Positions 9,376-17,865 are shown, numbered from the stretch's first letter. The stretch is DNA of 22,186 bases from Bacteroidales bacterium (GCA_016285215.1 JAEEQI010000016.1:1-22186); one strand, 5' to 3'. Notes: generated by a model not told the origin, from the sequence alone. Program-made: numbers and translations.

Positions 9376-11208
9376 ATGAATGAGATTATGAAGACAATCG
9401 ATAAATTTGCGATCCTTTGCATAATGACCGCCGCCTTTGGGGCCTGTACCCAGGATCCCACTCCCGAACCGGAGCCCGTGGATCCCGTAGAGACCCGGAC
9501 GCTCACTTTCGTCATCCCCGACTATGTGGTCGGGGAGGGCGAAACCGTTCCGCCCGTCATCAAAACCGCCTGGGCACCCGGAGACCAGATTGTGGTCCAC
9601 GGTGAATATGCCAAAGACGAGGTAGTGGTTACGCTGGAAGCCGGCGACATTTCGGCCGACGGAAAGACGGCCACCAAGACGGTGGACGGTCTGCACCCCT
9701 ACAAGAGGAGCGACTGCGCCAGCGTTCTCTATGCTTCCTATCCCGCCAGTGCCGTTCAGAACCTCAAGCACTGCTTCTTCTACAGCGCTTTCAAGAATGT
9801 GAACGAGCAGCTCCTGGCCGCCTGCAATTCCGGCGACACCTTTGCCTTCCGGAATGTTTCGGCCCTGGTAAGCTTTAAGGTTAAGGGAGACTATGACAGC
9901 TTCTCCTTCACGGCCCGTAAGGACGTTGCCCTGAGCGGCGACCTCTTCCAGGTCAAGATTACCGATACCGAGACCAACCTCAAGCAGTATCTGGAGAACC
10001 CGTCCACCACCATTATGTGCGATGAGCTGGTAGCCGACGGCGAAACCGTGAACTATCTGTTTGTTCCCGGTGGCTTTGACCTCCCCGGCGGTTATCTGCT
10101 CCGTTTCTACAAGGACGGTGAGGCCATTATGGGTATGAAGGATGTAGATCCTATCATCGTGGCCACGGGCGGCGAACTGATTCTGGGAGATGTTACCGAC
10201 ATCCTCACGCCGGCCGCCGACGATATCGACCCCGGCCTGGCCACGCCTGTGGACAACGTTGCTTCGGCCAACTGCTACATCCTCACCGAGCCCGGTCTGT
10301 TCAAGTTCAAGGCCGTTGAGGGTAACTCCTATGAAAAGATCGTAGGCGGTGACCACGCAGAGATCCTCTGGGAGTCTGCCGGCAATACCGAAGAAATTAT
10401 GACCCGAGACATCATCAAGGGTGTTTCCTACGATCCGGACGGCAATTATATGTGCTTCCAGATCCCCAACCCCATCAAGCCCGGTAACGCTGTCATAGCT
10501 GTTCTGAATGCCAAAGATGAGGTTCTGTGGAGCTGGCATATCTGGATTCCCAAGACGCATATCATTGACGTTGCGGAGACCAACTTTGCCGCTACCGGCA
10601 AGGTGATGAGCCGCAACCTGGGCGCCCTGGTGGATGCTACCATCAACGCTCCCACGCCTGCCGAGTCCTTCGGCCTGCTGTATCAGTGGGGCCGAAAAGA
10701 CCCGTTCCCGGGCTTCTGCGGGGATACTCCCGTTACGGTGGCCGGAACGCCTACTACCGCCCAGGAAGGCCCCATTACGGTGGCCGAGGGTATTGCCCAT
10801 CCTACTATGGTTTCCTTCAAGGCAAGCAAGGACTGGCAGAACAGTGCCGATCCTTCCTCTCTGTGGCTGGAGGCGTCCAAGACCATTTATGACCCATGCC
10901 CTCCCGGCTACCAGCTGCCCACCCGTAACAAGAGCTGCCTCTTCTGGAGTGGTAACAACATCAGCTCCGATGCCGCCTTCAATTACAGCGAGGCCAACAA
11001 GAGCTTCTCTGTGGGCGCTCTGGTGTTCCCTATGGCCGGTATGATTTCCGACGTAGACGGTGCCCTCTCCAGCGCTTACAACATTGTTTGGAGCGGCCGT
11101 TGGGACAGCGGTACCGAAAACGGTTACGGCTTCAATACCTCGGAATGGCGCAACAAGGGTAACATCCGTTCCCGTGCCGGCTCTGTCCGTTGCGTTACTG
11201 CGAAATAA
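9376..11208 (+). CDS. Lipoprotein: Mfa/fimbrillin-like N-domain plus FISUMP-type (C-type-lectin-like) C-domain
   Basis: This 610-residue protein may start at ATG 9376 or ATG 9388 (MKTIDKFAIL); the second gives a cleaner signal peptide. The lipobox region reads AFGAC, then TQDPTPEPEPVDP, a short Pro/Glu tether. Residues of about 38-280 resemble the Mfa-like/fimbrillin family: PVIKTAWAPGDQIVV is the usual TAW-x-x-GD signature, followed by FAFRNVSALVSFKVKG and VNYLFVPGG. Residues of about 292-610 form the module shared with the next gene: ASANCYILTEPGLFKFKAVE, LWSWHIWIPKT, SRNLGAL, YQWGRKDPFPG, YDPCPPGYQLPT and SVRCV. The last motifs are typical of FISUMP/major-paralogous-domain proteins, which have a C-type-lectin-like fold. 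It is 15 bp after the BACON protein and 25 bp before its paralog. It may be a surface adhesin or glycan-binding accessory. Whether it is assembled into a filament cannot be judged. Confidence 0.75.
   Translation: MNEIMKTIDKFAILCIMTAAFGACTQDPTPEPEPVDPVETRTLTFVIPDYVVGEGETVPPVIKTAWAPGDQIVVHGEYAKDEVVVTLEAGDISADGKTATKTVDGLHPYKRSDCASVLYASYPASAVQNLKHCFFYSAFKNVNEQLLAACNSGDTFAFRNVSALVSFKVKGDYDSFSFTARKDVALSGDLFQVKITDTETNLKQYLENPSTTIMCDELVADGETVNYLFVPGGFDLPGGYLLRFYKDGEAIMGMKDVDPIIVATGGELILGDVTDILTPAADDIDPGLATPVDNVASANCYILTEPGLFKFKAVEGNSYEKIVGGDHAEILWESAGNTEEIMTRDIIKGVSYDPDGNYMCFQIPNPIKPGNAVIAVLNAKDEVLWSWHIWIPKTHIIDVAETNFAATGKVMSRNLGALVDATINAPTPAESFGLLYQWGRKDPFPGFCGDTPVTVAGTPTTAQEGPITVAEGIAHPTMVSFKASKDWQNSADPSSLWLEASKTIYDPCPPGYQLPTRNKSCLFWSGNNISSDAAFNYSEANKSFSVGALVFPMAGMISDVDGALSSAYNIVWSGRWDSGTENGYGFNTSEWRNKGNIRSRAGSVRCVTAK
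10249..11205 (+). repeat. Lectin-like module, copy A (C-terminal half of the 610-residue lipoprotein)
   Basis: This is the first of three protein-level repeats in the PUL. Ordered landmarks are AN-C/S-YI, FKFKAVxGNS, a short AEILWE strand, GNAxIAxxxAxDxVLWSWHIWIP, RNLGAL, LYQWGRKDPFPG, a variable loop, YDPCPPGY, FPMAG and RCV at the end. This copy is the most divergent of the three. Boundaries are approximate. Confidence 0.7.
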
Positions 11209-11233
11209 CTAATAACAAAAAAACATAACCATT

Positions 11234-14200
11234 ATGAAAAAGTTTTTGACTGCTGTGGCAATGGCCCTTCTGCTTGTGGGCTGTACCAGGGAGGCGGTAG
11301 ACCTCTCCGGCATCAATGAAAAGCTGGCCGAACTGGACAACCGTGTCAGTGCCCTGGAGGGTGCAATCGCCAGTATCCAGAGCGCCATTGGTGACGGCGT
11401 ATTCGTTCAGAAAGTGGAACAGTATGCCGACCCTGAAACGGGTAAGACCATTGGTGTTACCATTACTTACACTTCCGGCAAGGTAGTGTACTTTGAGATC
11501 AGCCCCAAGGCCGACTATGCCGGCCCCGTGCTGGGTGTCATCAGATCTGGCAGCGGCTCCCTGGTATGGGCCGTGGACGGCATTGCCATCAAGGATGCCG
11601 AAGGCAATGAAGTTCCCGTGAACAAGACCCCTGTCTTTACCATTGACGAAGACGGCTATCTGTGGGTTTCCATAGACGGTGGAGATCCCGTGAAGCTGGG
11701 ACAGGTAAAGAGTGAGGGTGCTTCTCTTGTAGACGGTATCTTCAAGGATATCAAGGTAGAACAGGACAAGGTGGTTCTCGTCCTCTCCGACGATTCCATC
11801 GTGAACATCCCCTTCGCCGAGGCCTTCAAGCTGGTGATTGAAGGAACCGAGTTCCTCAATGACGGTGGCAAAGCCATCACCATCCCTTATTCCGTAACCG
11901 CCAAGACCGCCAATACCGTGGTGGATGTTACGGGATATGATCCCACCTATTTCTATGTGCAGGTAACAGACGAGAACATCATCATTACTCCTCTTATGTC
12001 TTGGGTTTCTAGTAAGATGCTCATTTATGCCGACTCCAAGGTTGGTCTCACCTCTATGGTAAGCATTGAGATCTCTCCGGAATGCGCCCGGGTCATTGAT
12101 CCTCGTGTCGAAGGTGATGTCTATGCAAACTATGTGGTTGAGAGTGAGGGCGGCACTATCGAGATGCACGTGGTCTCCAACGTGGAGATTGAGGCTAAGG
12201 TTTTGGATGATTGCGACTGGATTACCATTGTCTCCACCAAGAGCAAGACCTACACCATTACGGCAGCCATCGCCGAGAATACGGGTATGGCCCGTTTTGG
12301 CTATGTTGCCATTTACAAGAAGGGAACGGATAAGCAGCTCCAGACCATTGATATTTACCAGGCCAAGACCTCTGCCGTTACCAACCTGAGCAAGAATGGA
12401 ACGGCCAACAGCTATATTATAACCAAGCCCGGTGACTTCAAATTCAAGGCCGTGAAGGGTAACTCCGCTGAGTCTGTGGGCACCGTTGCCAAGGCCGAGA
12501 TCTTGTGGGAAACCGAAAATACCACCACCGCCCCTGAAGCTAACAGCGTGATTGCCGCCGTTGGCGTGGACGGAGAGTTCATCACCTTCTCCACCCCCGA
12601 TAATCTTATGCCCGGTAATGCCCTTATCGCAGCCAAGGATGCTTCCGACAAGGTTCTTTGGAGCTGGCATATCTGGATTCCGGAAACCGAGATTGTAACC
12701 AGCACCTTTGGCGGAATCGTGAAGAACGCCATGATGGACCGCAACCTGGGCGCCCTGGTGGCCACGGATGCGAAGGAAGTAGATGGCCGATCTATCGGTA
12801 TGCTTTATCAGTGGGGCCGTAAAGACCCGTTCCCGGGTGCGGCTTCCGTTTCTTCCTCTGATCCCATTGCTGTTCAGGGCAGTGTTTCTCTCAGCAGTGA
12901 CAAGACCAACTTTACGGTGGCAGAGACCATTGAAAATCCTACAGTATATGTGAAGACCGGTGGTGACAGCAACAAGACATGGATGACCGATGAAGAGAAG
13001 AGTACGGCCTTCTGGGGTAAGGAGAAGACCATGTACGACCCCTGCCCTCCGGGCTATATTACACCTACCCGAGACAAGGAGGAAATGATCTGGGGCAAGA
13101 CGGCTACGTTTGTAGTGGATGAAGCCAGCAAGCTGATCAAGATAGGAGCTTCCGCAGAAGCAACGGAAGTGGCCGTATTCCCCATTGCCGGTTATCTGGA
13201 TCAGGGCAGTTATTCCAATGTGGGTTCCCGCATGTACCTCTGGAGTTCCTACGCATCTTCCAGCGAAAAGAACATTGCCTATCAGTTCTATGTAAAAGGC
13301 ACCAGCATTTCTGTTGAGGAACAGAGAATGTCCCGCGGCGGAAATATCCGCTGCGTCGTAGATCCCAATGCCCCCCAGCCGGATCCTACGGTGGATTTGA
13401 GTGAAAAGGGTTCTGCCAACAGCTATATCGTTTCCGCTGCCGGAGATTATAAGTTCAAGGCTGTGAAGGGTAATAGCAAGGAAAGCGTGGGCACCATCGC
13501 TGCGGTAGAACTGGTTTGGGAGACCAACAATACGGCTACCGCTCCCGAGGCCGCCAATACCATCATTGCCAAGGTTGGAGTGGACGATGGCTACATCACC
13601 TTCTCCACCCCGGCTACCCTGGCTCACGGTAATGCCCTTATCGCCGCAAAGGATGCCGATGGCAAGATCCTCTGGAGTTGGCACATCTGGATTCCCAAGA
13701 CGGCCATCGATAAGGTTGATGCCGGTTTCGCCGGCACCAATAAGATCCTGGACCGCAACCTGGGCGCCTTGATTGCAACTCCTACCACCGAGAAGGCTCT
13801 TGAGTCTGAGGGACTGTATTATCAGTGGGGCCGTAAGGACCCGCTGCTTGGATCCAAGATTACGGCTTTCCCTGCCACGGCCGTGAAGCAGTCTGTCAGT
13901 GAACAGACAACTATTGCCGTCGCTACCGAGAATCCCACGATCTACTATTACAATGAAGGAAAGGACTGGCTGACTACGCCCGACGCCACCCTTTGGGACA
14001 ACGAAGGGACGAAGACCATGTACGACCCGTGCCCGGTGGGCTATAAAGTTCCGGCTTATGATGCCACGCTTGATATGTGGAATAAAGTGGACAATGACAC
14101 TTTCCCCACCCTGTGGACCTATGATGAGACCAATGGCTATGTGAAGTTCACCACCGGAACGGCCACGTTCCCGCTTTGCGGATATATCAATGGTGGCAGC

Positions 14201-14356
14201 CAGAGCATTTCCGGCTATGGCAAGCGTTCTCTGGTTTGGTCTTCCACCGCCAAGAGCGAAACACACGGAAGCGGAATGTTCATCCGTGAGAACAAGTACT
14301 ATTCTGACGGTAACCACAAGGCTTGTGGTGCTTCTGTCCGCTGCATTGCCGAATAG
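11234..14356 (+). CDS. Large surface lipoprotein: coiled coil/DUF4988-like, BACON-like, and two tandem FISUMP-type modules
   Basis: This 1040-residue protein has lipobox LLVGC with Cys17. Residues 22-52 look like a heptad coiled coil (SGINEKLAELDNRVSALEG), followed to about residue 190 by DUF4988-type sequence (IGVTITYTSGKVVYFEI, DEDGYLWVSIDGG), a common N-terminal unit in Bacteroidales surface lipoproteins. Residues of about 300-378 fit a BACON-like unit (VESEGGTIEMHV, DCDWITIV, DIYQAK). Two modules of about 320 residues follow, at roughly 384-710 and 720-1040. Each has ANSYI, FKFKAVKGNS, LWSWHIWIP, DRNLGAL, YQWGRKDP, TMYDPCP and RCV/RCI. Their DNA has diverged, so the duplication is old. 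The coiled coil suggests oligomerization at the membrane with the lectin-like modules presented outward. The role is probably binding or adhesion within the PUL; the function is not established. Confidence 0.78.
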   Translation: MKKFLTAVAMALLLVGCTREAVDLSGINEKLAELDNRVSALEGAIASIQSAIGDGVFVQKVEQYADPETGKTIGVTITYTSGKVVYFEISPKADYAGPVLGVIRSGSGSLVWAVDGIAIKDAEGNEVPVNKTPVFTIDEDGYLWVSIDGGDPVKLGQVKSEGASLVDGIFKDIKVEQDKVVLVLSDDSIVNIPFAEAFKLVIEGTEFLNDGGKAITIPYSVTAKTANTVVDVTGYDPTYFYVQVTDENIIITPLMSWVSSKMLIYADSKVGLTSMVSIEISPECARVIDPRVEGDVYANYVVESEGGTIEMHVVSNVEIEAKVLDDCDWITIVSTKSKTYTITAAIAENTGMARFGYVAIYKKGTDKQLQTIDIYQAKTSAVTNLSKNGTANSYIITKPGDFKFKAVKGNSAESVGTVAKAEILWETENTTTAPEANSVIAAVGVDGEFITFSTPDNLMPGNALIAAKDASDKVLWSWHIWIPETEIVTSTFGGIVKNAMMDRNLGALVATDAKEVDGRSIGMLYQWGRKDPFPGAASVSSSDPIAVQGSVSLSSDKTNFTVAETIENPTVYVKTGGDSNKTWMTDEEKSTAFWGKEKTMYDPCPPGYITPTRDKEEMIWGKTATFVVDEASKLIKIGASAEATEVAVFPIAGYLDQGSYSNVGSRMYLWSSYASSSEKNIAYQFYVKGTSISVEEQRMSRGGNIRCVVDPNAPQPDPTVDLSEKGSANSYIVSAAGDYKFKAVKGNSKESVGTIAAVELVWETNNTATAPEAANTIIAKVGVDDGYITFSTPATLAHGNALIAAKDADGKILWSWHIWIPKTAIDKVDAGFAGTNKILDRNLGALIATPTTEKALESEGLYYQWGRKDPLLGSKITAFPATAVKQSVSEQTTIAVATENPTIYYYNEGKDWLTTPDATLWDNEGTKTMYDPCPVGYKVPAYDATLDMWNKVDNDTFPTLWTYDETNGYVKFTTGTATFPLCGYINGGSQSISGYGKRSLVWSSTAKSETHGSGMFIRENKYYSDGNHKACGASVRCIAE
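12382..13362 (+). repeat. Lectin-like module, copy B (residues about 384-710 of the 1040-residue lipoprotein)
   Basis: This is the first tandem copy in the large lipoprotein, opening with NLSKNGTANSYI and closing with GGNIRCVVD. It matches copy C in the KFKAVKGNS, ITFSTP, GNALIAAKDA, LWSWHIWIP, DRNLGAL, QWGRKDP and TMYDPCP blocks. The segments between QWGRKDP and TMYDPCP, and after it, vary in length and sequence, as in the long-loop region of C-type-lectin folds. Boundaries are approximate. Confidence 0.72.
13391..14353 (+). repeat. Lectin-like module, copy C (residues about 720-1040 of the 1040-residue lipoprotein)
   Basis: This is the second tandem copy, opening with VDLSEKGSANSYI and running to the C-terminus with GASVRCIAE. 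A short Pro-rich hinge (NAPQPDPT) separates it from copy B. The conserved blocks are the same as in copy B, while the loops differ (GSKITAFPATAVKQ against GAASVSSSDPIAVQ). Confidence 0.72.
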
Positions 14357-14368
14357 TTGATTTTTCAT

Positions 14369-14394
14369 CCAGGGCCCGCTGACCCGGACCCTGG
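14369..14394 (+). other. Intra-operon hairpin between the large lipoprotein and GH18 genes
   Basis: An inverted repeat has arms CCAGGGCCCG and CGGACCCTGG around a 6-nt loop, with 9 of 10 positions paired. It lies 12 nt after the upstream stop and 32 nt before the GH18 start. No T-run follows on the + strand, so it does not look like a classical intrinsic terminator. It could stabilize one end of a processed mRNA or act as a partial attenuator. The rest of this 70-bp gap is A-rich leader with no recognizable -7 element. Confidence 0.55.
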
Positions 14395-14426
14395 GTGCCA
14401 AGATTGAAACACTAAAACAGAACAAT

Positions 14427-16481
14427 ATGAAAAAGGTAAGATCACTGTTCTTGCTCATTGTATTGGGGGGCATTATGCTGGGAAGCCAGTCCTGCTCCAA
14501 GGACCGGATGGGTATGATGGTTGGCGCGCCCAACGCCAAGCCCTCCGCAGGAGAGATTCCGGAAGGGGACCCGTTCAATCCCAACCCGCCCACTCCGCCC
14601 ACCCCTCCGCCGGACCCCTGGGACGCGATTGTGAATAACCCCGACCGCCTGGCGCGTATCGGCCAGACTCCTATTATTGAAATCTATTATACGGAGTACA
14701 CCAAGGAGTCGTTGTTCCCCTCCATTGACGAGGTTCGTAACTTTACCCACATCAACATTGGCCACGTGCGTTTCCGCGACAAGGACAACGGCGTGGGCGT
14801 GGAGATTGATGCCAAGACCATTCCGCTGGTGAGAAAGTTTGTGGCTTACAAGGACTTGTATCCCGAACTCAAGGTCAAGTTGCAGATGGGCGGCTGGGGC
14901 AAGAATGCCGACGGCTGGTCCCAGATGGCCCGTGACGACGAAAAGCGCCACGCCTTTGTGGCCGAGTGCGTGCAGATTTGTGAAGAGTACAAGATTGACG
15001 GCTTTGACATTGACTGGGAGTATCCCACCTATGCCGCCAAGGACGGAGACCACGTGAACGGGGCCGATCCTTCCGACTATGCCAACTTTGTGACCCTTTT
15101 CAGGGAGATGCGTGAGGCCATGCCGGACAAGATTCTCTCCTATGCGGCACCCGACAACGGAAAGTATACGGACAACGTGAGTGTGTTGGCGTATGCCGAC
15201 TATATTAACGTGATGACCTACGACGAGGGCAACCCGCCGTACCACAATTCCCCGCTGTATCCCGGCAGCAGCATTGTCCAGGGCCGAAGTGCCTCCCAGG
15301 CCATTGATGAGACCTTCCATGGCAAGCAGGGCATTCCTTACCAGATGATGAACTTTGGCGTGGCATTCTATGGCCACGGTGATGGTTACAAGAAGACGGT
15401 GGGTAACCGCTACCCGTCATCCGTGGACTACAGCAAGCTGGAAGACATCTTCTTCAACGGCACCTGCGACGGAATGGATGTCAAGGGCGTGAACTACCGC
15501 ATCTGGGACGATGTAGCCAAGGTTCCGTACCTGGGAGACGCCATGGGTAAGATGTACGCCAGCTACGAGGACATAGAGTCCGTTAATGCCAAGGTAGACT
15601 TTGCCAAATCCCGCAATATGCTGGGCGTCATGATTTGGGAATACCGTCACGACAATGCCCTGGGAACCCTCCGTCACGCCGTGAAGCATGCCATGGAAGG
15701 CAATCCCGATCCTCCGGGCCGATGGGAGCGTCCCGATGAAGACAAACCCGTTGACAAACTGCCCGTGATGGGTAAGGTGACCACGGTGAAGCTTCCGGGC
15801 ATTGAACAGCTGTCCGGCCTGTGTCTGAGCAAGGACGGAGACTTCCTCTGGGGCGTAGGAGACAAGGGTTATCTCTTCAAGATCAACTTTGACTACACCT
15901 ACGAGCAGGTATTCTACCACGATACCGATATGGAAGGCGTCACTATGGATCCCGCCACGGGCAATATGTATATGGGAATCGAACCTAAGCGTGTTTATCG
16001 GCTGGCACCTCCGTACACCACCAAGACCACCCTCTTTGATATTGAGGAAGCGGCCAGTATGGGCAACTCCGGAGTGGAGGGCATAGCCTGGTATAAGGGA
16101 GACCTGTACATTGGAACCCAGACCGGTGCTACTCTGTTCCAGTACACCGTAGACGGCCAGAAGATTATGAAGAAGAGCCTGCGTGAGGTAACGCCCAACA
16201 TCTCCGAGATTGCAGACCTCTGCTACGATCCCGTGAGCGATTACCTGTGGGTCATTGACTCCAACAGCAATAAGAGCAGACCTGAGTATCTGCCTTATAC
16301 GGTGTTCCTGTTCAATGGCGCGGCCACCAAGCTCCTGGCTACCTATTATGTAGGTGACTTTGCCAATTGGAACCCCGAGTCCATCTGCGTAGACCGGGCC
16401 CACAATTGCATCTGGATTGGCGACGACTGTGACGAAGGCAATCCTTCCAAGCTCCACAAGGTTGAGTTTACCAACCTGTAG
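14427..16481 (+). CDS. GH18 chitinase-type lipoprotein fused to a C-terminal SdiA-regulated/YjiK-like beta-propeller
   Basis: This 684-residue protein is the probable hydrolase of the PUL. The signal peptide ends GSQSC with putative acylated Cys23, an imperfect lipobox. A Pro-rich tether (residues 51-65) precedes the catalytic domain at about 75-430. GH18 features are KVKLQMGGWG at 149-158, the catalytic DGFDIDWEYP with D194, D196 and proton donor E198, VMTYD at 262-266, and the terminal barrel Trp in MIWEY (W404). All catalytic residues of the family are present. The WEYP ending favours chitinase-type over endo-beta-N-acetylglucosaminidase-type enzymes, which usually lack that Trp. Residues of about 445-684 hold five similar blocks: LSGLCLSKDGDFLW, MEGVTMDPATGNMY, VEGIAWYKGDLY, IADLCYDPVSDYLW and PESICVDRAHNCIW. 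They match a five-bladed SdiA-regulated/YjiK-like propeller. GH18 is firm; the propeller is likely; its role is unknown. Confidence 0.92.
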   Translation: MKKVRSLFLLIVLGGIMLGSQSCSKDRMGMMVGAPNAKPSAGEIPEGDPFNPNPPTPPTPPPDPWDAIVNNPDRLARIGQTPIIEIYYTEYTKESLFPSIDEVRNFTHINIGHVRFRDKDNGVGVEIDAKTIPLVRKFVAYKDLYPELKVKLQMGGWGKNADGWSQMARDDEKRHAFVAECVQICEEYKIDGFDIDWEYPTYAAKDGDHVNGADPSDYANFVTLFREMREAMPDKILSYAAPDNGKYTDNVSVLAYADYINVMTYDEGNPPYHNSPLYPGSSIVQGRSASQAIDETFHGKQGIPYQMMNFGVAFYGHGDGYKKTVGNRYPSSVDYSKLEDIFFNGTCDGMDVKGVNYRIWDDVAKVPYLGDAMGKMYASYEDIESVNAKVDFAKSRNMLGVMIWEYRHDNALGTLRHAVKHAMEGNPDPPGRWERPDEDKPVDKLPVMGKVTTVKLPGIEQLSGLCLSKDGDFLWGVGDKGYLFKINFDYTYEQVFYHDTDMEGVTMDPATGNMYMGIEPKRVYRLAPPYTTKTTLFDIEEAASMGNSGVEGIAWYKGDLYIGTQTGATLFQYTVDGQKIMKKSLREVTPNISEIADLCYDPVSDYLWVIDSNSNKSRPEYLPYTVFLFNGAATKLLATYYVGDFANWNPESICVDRAHNCIWIGDDCDEGNPSKLHKVEFTNL

Positions 16482-16495
16482 TTCTTACCTTTAAT

Positions 16496-16535
16496 TAAGA
16501 AAGGCCGGCTCCCGAAAAGGAACCGGCCTTCTTAT
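16496..16535. terminator. Bidirectional intrinsic terminator between converging operons
   Basis: A 12-bp stem with one mismatch (arms AAGGCCGGCTCC at 16501-16512 and GGAACCGGCCTT at 16519-16530) surrounds a CGAAAA loop. On the + strand it is followed by CTTATT; on the - strand it is followed by TCTTAATTAAA. Flanking AAGA/TCTT bases extend the pairing. It lies 15 nt after the GH18 stop and about 20 nt past the symporter stop, so it can serve both transcripts. A second short stem (ATAAGG/CCTTAT, 16540-16554) overlaps the symporter stop codon. Confidence 0.85.
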
Positions 16536-16550
16536 TGGTATAAGGAAACC

Positions 16551-17864
16551 TTATTTCTTCTTGGAAATCAGAAGCAGGCCGATGATGGTGAAGGCGGCGT
16601 TCATCAAAAGCAGCTCGTAGCTGAAGTGATAGCCGTTGAACCAGGCCTCGGAGTTGCGGTCCAGCACCAGGCACAGCAGGGGAGACACAATGGCCACCAC
16701 GGGGACCCAGCGGTCTTTGACGGTGTGCTTGAAGCACATACCAAAGGTAAACAGACCCAGCAGCGGGCCGTAGGTGTAGCTGGCCAGGCGGTACACGGCG
16801 TCAATGACGCTGGTGTTGTTGAGGGCGTTGAACACGATGATAGCCACGGCCATCAGCACGGCCATACCGCTGTGGATCCAGGAACGCTTGCTGTCTTTGC
16901 CGCCCAGGATGTCAATGGTGAAGGAGGTGGTAAGGGACGTAAGGGCGCTGCCACCGGCCGGGAAGCCGGCCATAACCAGACCCACCAGGAAGAGGATACC
17001 CACAATCTTGGGCAGGCCACCGTTCCAGGCCACTTCCGGGAACAGCTGGTCTCCGCGGGCCGTAATGCCGTGCAGGCCGGCATACTGGTACAGGGCTACA
17101 CCCAGGAAGAGGAAGAGGGAGATCATCACAGCCTGCAGCAGGATGGAAACCATCAGGTTCTTCTGGGAATCCTTTACGTTCTTGCAGGCCAGCGTGCGCT
17201 GCATCATATCCTGATCCAGACCCGTCATGGCAATCACGGTAAACATACCGCCCAGCAGCTGCTTCCAGAAGTACTGCGGGTGGTTCACGTCGTCAAAGTG
17301 GAAGACTTGCATATAGGTGGGATCCAGCTTGCCCACTTCCTTTCCAACCAGGAACAGGGTAAGACCCACGGCGGCCAGCATAGTGAGCGTCTTGAAGATG
17401 TCCATCCCAATCACGGCCTTTACGCCGCCGCGCACGGTATACAGCCATACCAGCAGTACGCTGAGGATAACGGTGACCCAGAAAGGTACGCCAATGGGGC
17501 CCAGGAGCAGCAGCTGCAGGGTGGCGCACACCAGGAAAAGGCGGGCCGAAGCTCCCAGGATCTTGGAAATGAAGAAGAACCAGGCACCTGTCTTATGGGC
17601 AGACATACCAAAACGCTTGTCCAGGTACTCGTAAACGGAAACCACATTGAGTTTGAAGTACAGCGGGCACAGCACAAATGCAATCACCAGATAACCCAGG
17701 AAGAAGCCCAGGACCATCTGGAGATATCCAAACTGGGACACGTCCACCATTCCGGGAACCGACACAAAGGTTACACCGGACAAACAGGACCCGATCATGG
17801 CGATGGCTACTTTCCACCAAGCCGTAGACCGGGTTGCATAGAAATCCTTGTTGTTTTTTGCCAT
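16551..17864 (-). CDS. Sodium:solute symporter (SSS/SLC5 family), lacking the first helix
   Basis: This 437-residue inner-membrane transporter has LeuT-type SSS features. IAMIGSCLSGVTFVSVPG (21-38) is core helix 1, TVRGGVKAVIGMDIFKTLTM lies at 143-162, TGLDQDMMQRTLACKN at 214-229, and SALTSLTTSFTIDIL at 306-320 is the Ser/Thr-rich Na+-site helix. SSS proteins of this type usually have about 40 more residues at the N-terminus, an extra helix before DxFFLGNR-like sequence. Here the protein opens at KDFYATRSTAWW. It cannot be extended, because an in-frame TAA lies at 17882-17880 and ATG 17864 follows the upstream stop by 1 nt. The residues before SALTS read AGFPAGG, where as I recall the family usually has SAD. 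The gene is probably translationally coupled to the LytTR gene. The substrate is unknown; a sugar or amino-sugar is only a guess from the neighbouring PUL. Confidence 0.9.
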   Translation of the reverse strand: MAKNNKDFYATRSTAWWKVAIAMIGSCLSGVTFVSVPGMVDVSQFGYLQMVLGFFLGYLVIAFVLCPLYFKLNVVSVYEYLDKRFGMSAHKTGAWFFFISKILGASARLFLVCATLQLLLLGPIGVPFWVTVILSVLLVWLYTVRGGVKAVIGMDIFKTLTMLAAVGLTLFLVGKEVGKLDPTYMQVFHFDDVNHPQYFWKQLLGGMFTVIAMTGLDQDMMQRTLACKNVKDSQKNLMVSILLQAVMISLFLFLGVALYQYAGLHGITARGDQLFPEVAWNGGLPKIVGILFLVGLVMAGFPAGGSALTSLTTSFTIDILGGKDSKRSWIHSGMAVLMAVAIIVFNALNNTSVIDAVYRLASYTYGPLLGLFTFGMCFKHTVKDRWVPVVAIVSPLLCLVLDRNSEAWFNGYHFSYELLLMNAAFTIIGLLLISKKK

Positions 17865-17865
17865 T

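Noticed and set aside
12382..14353. Tandem modules as a recent DNA duplication or recombination-active repeat
   Set aside because: The protein blocks are conserved, but the DNA of the two copies differs throughout, including at synonymous positions, so the duplication is old.
11195..14602. Very long open frame on the - strand, opposite the 1040-residue lipoprotein
   Set aside because: It is in exact codon register with the real gene, so it stays open simply because that gene lacks TTA, CTA and TCA codons. Its translation has no signal peptide or domain, while the + strand frame has clear ones.
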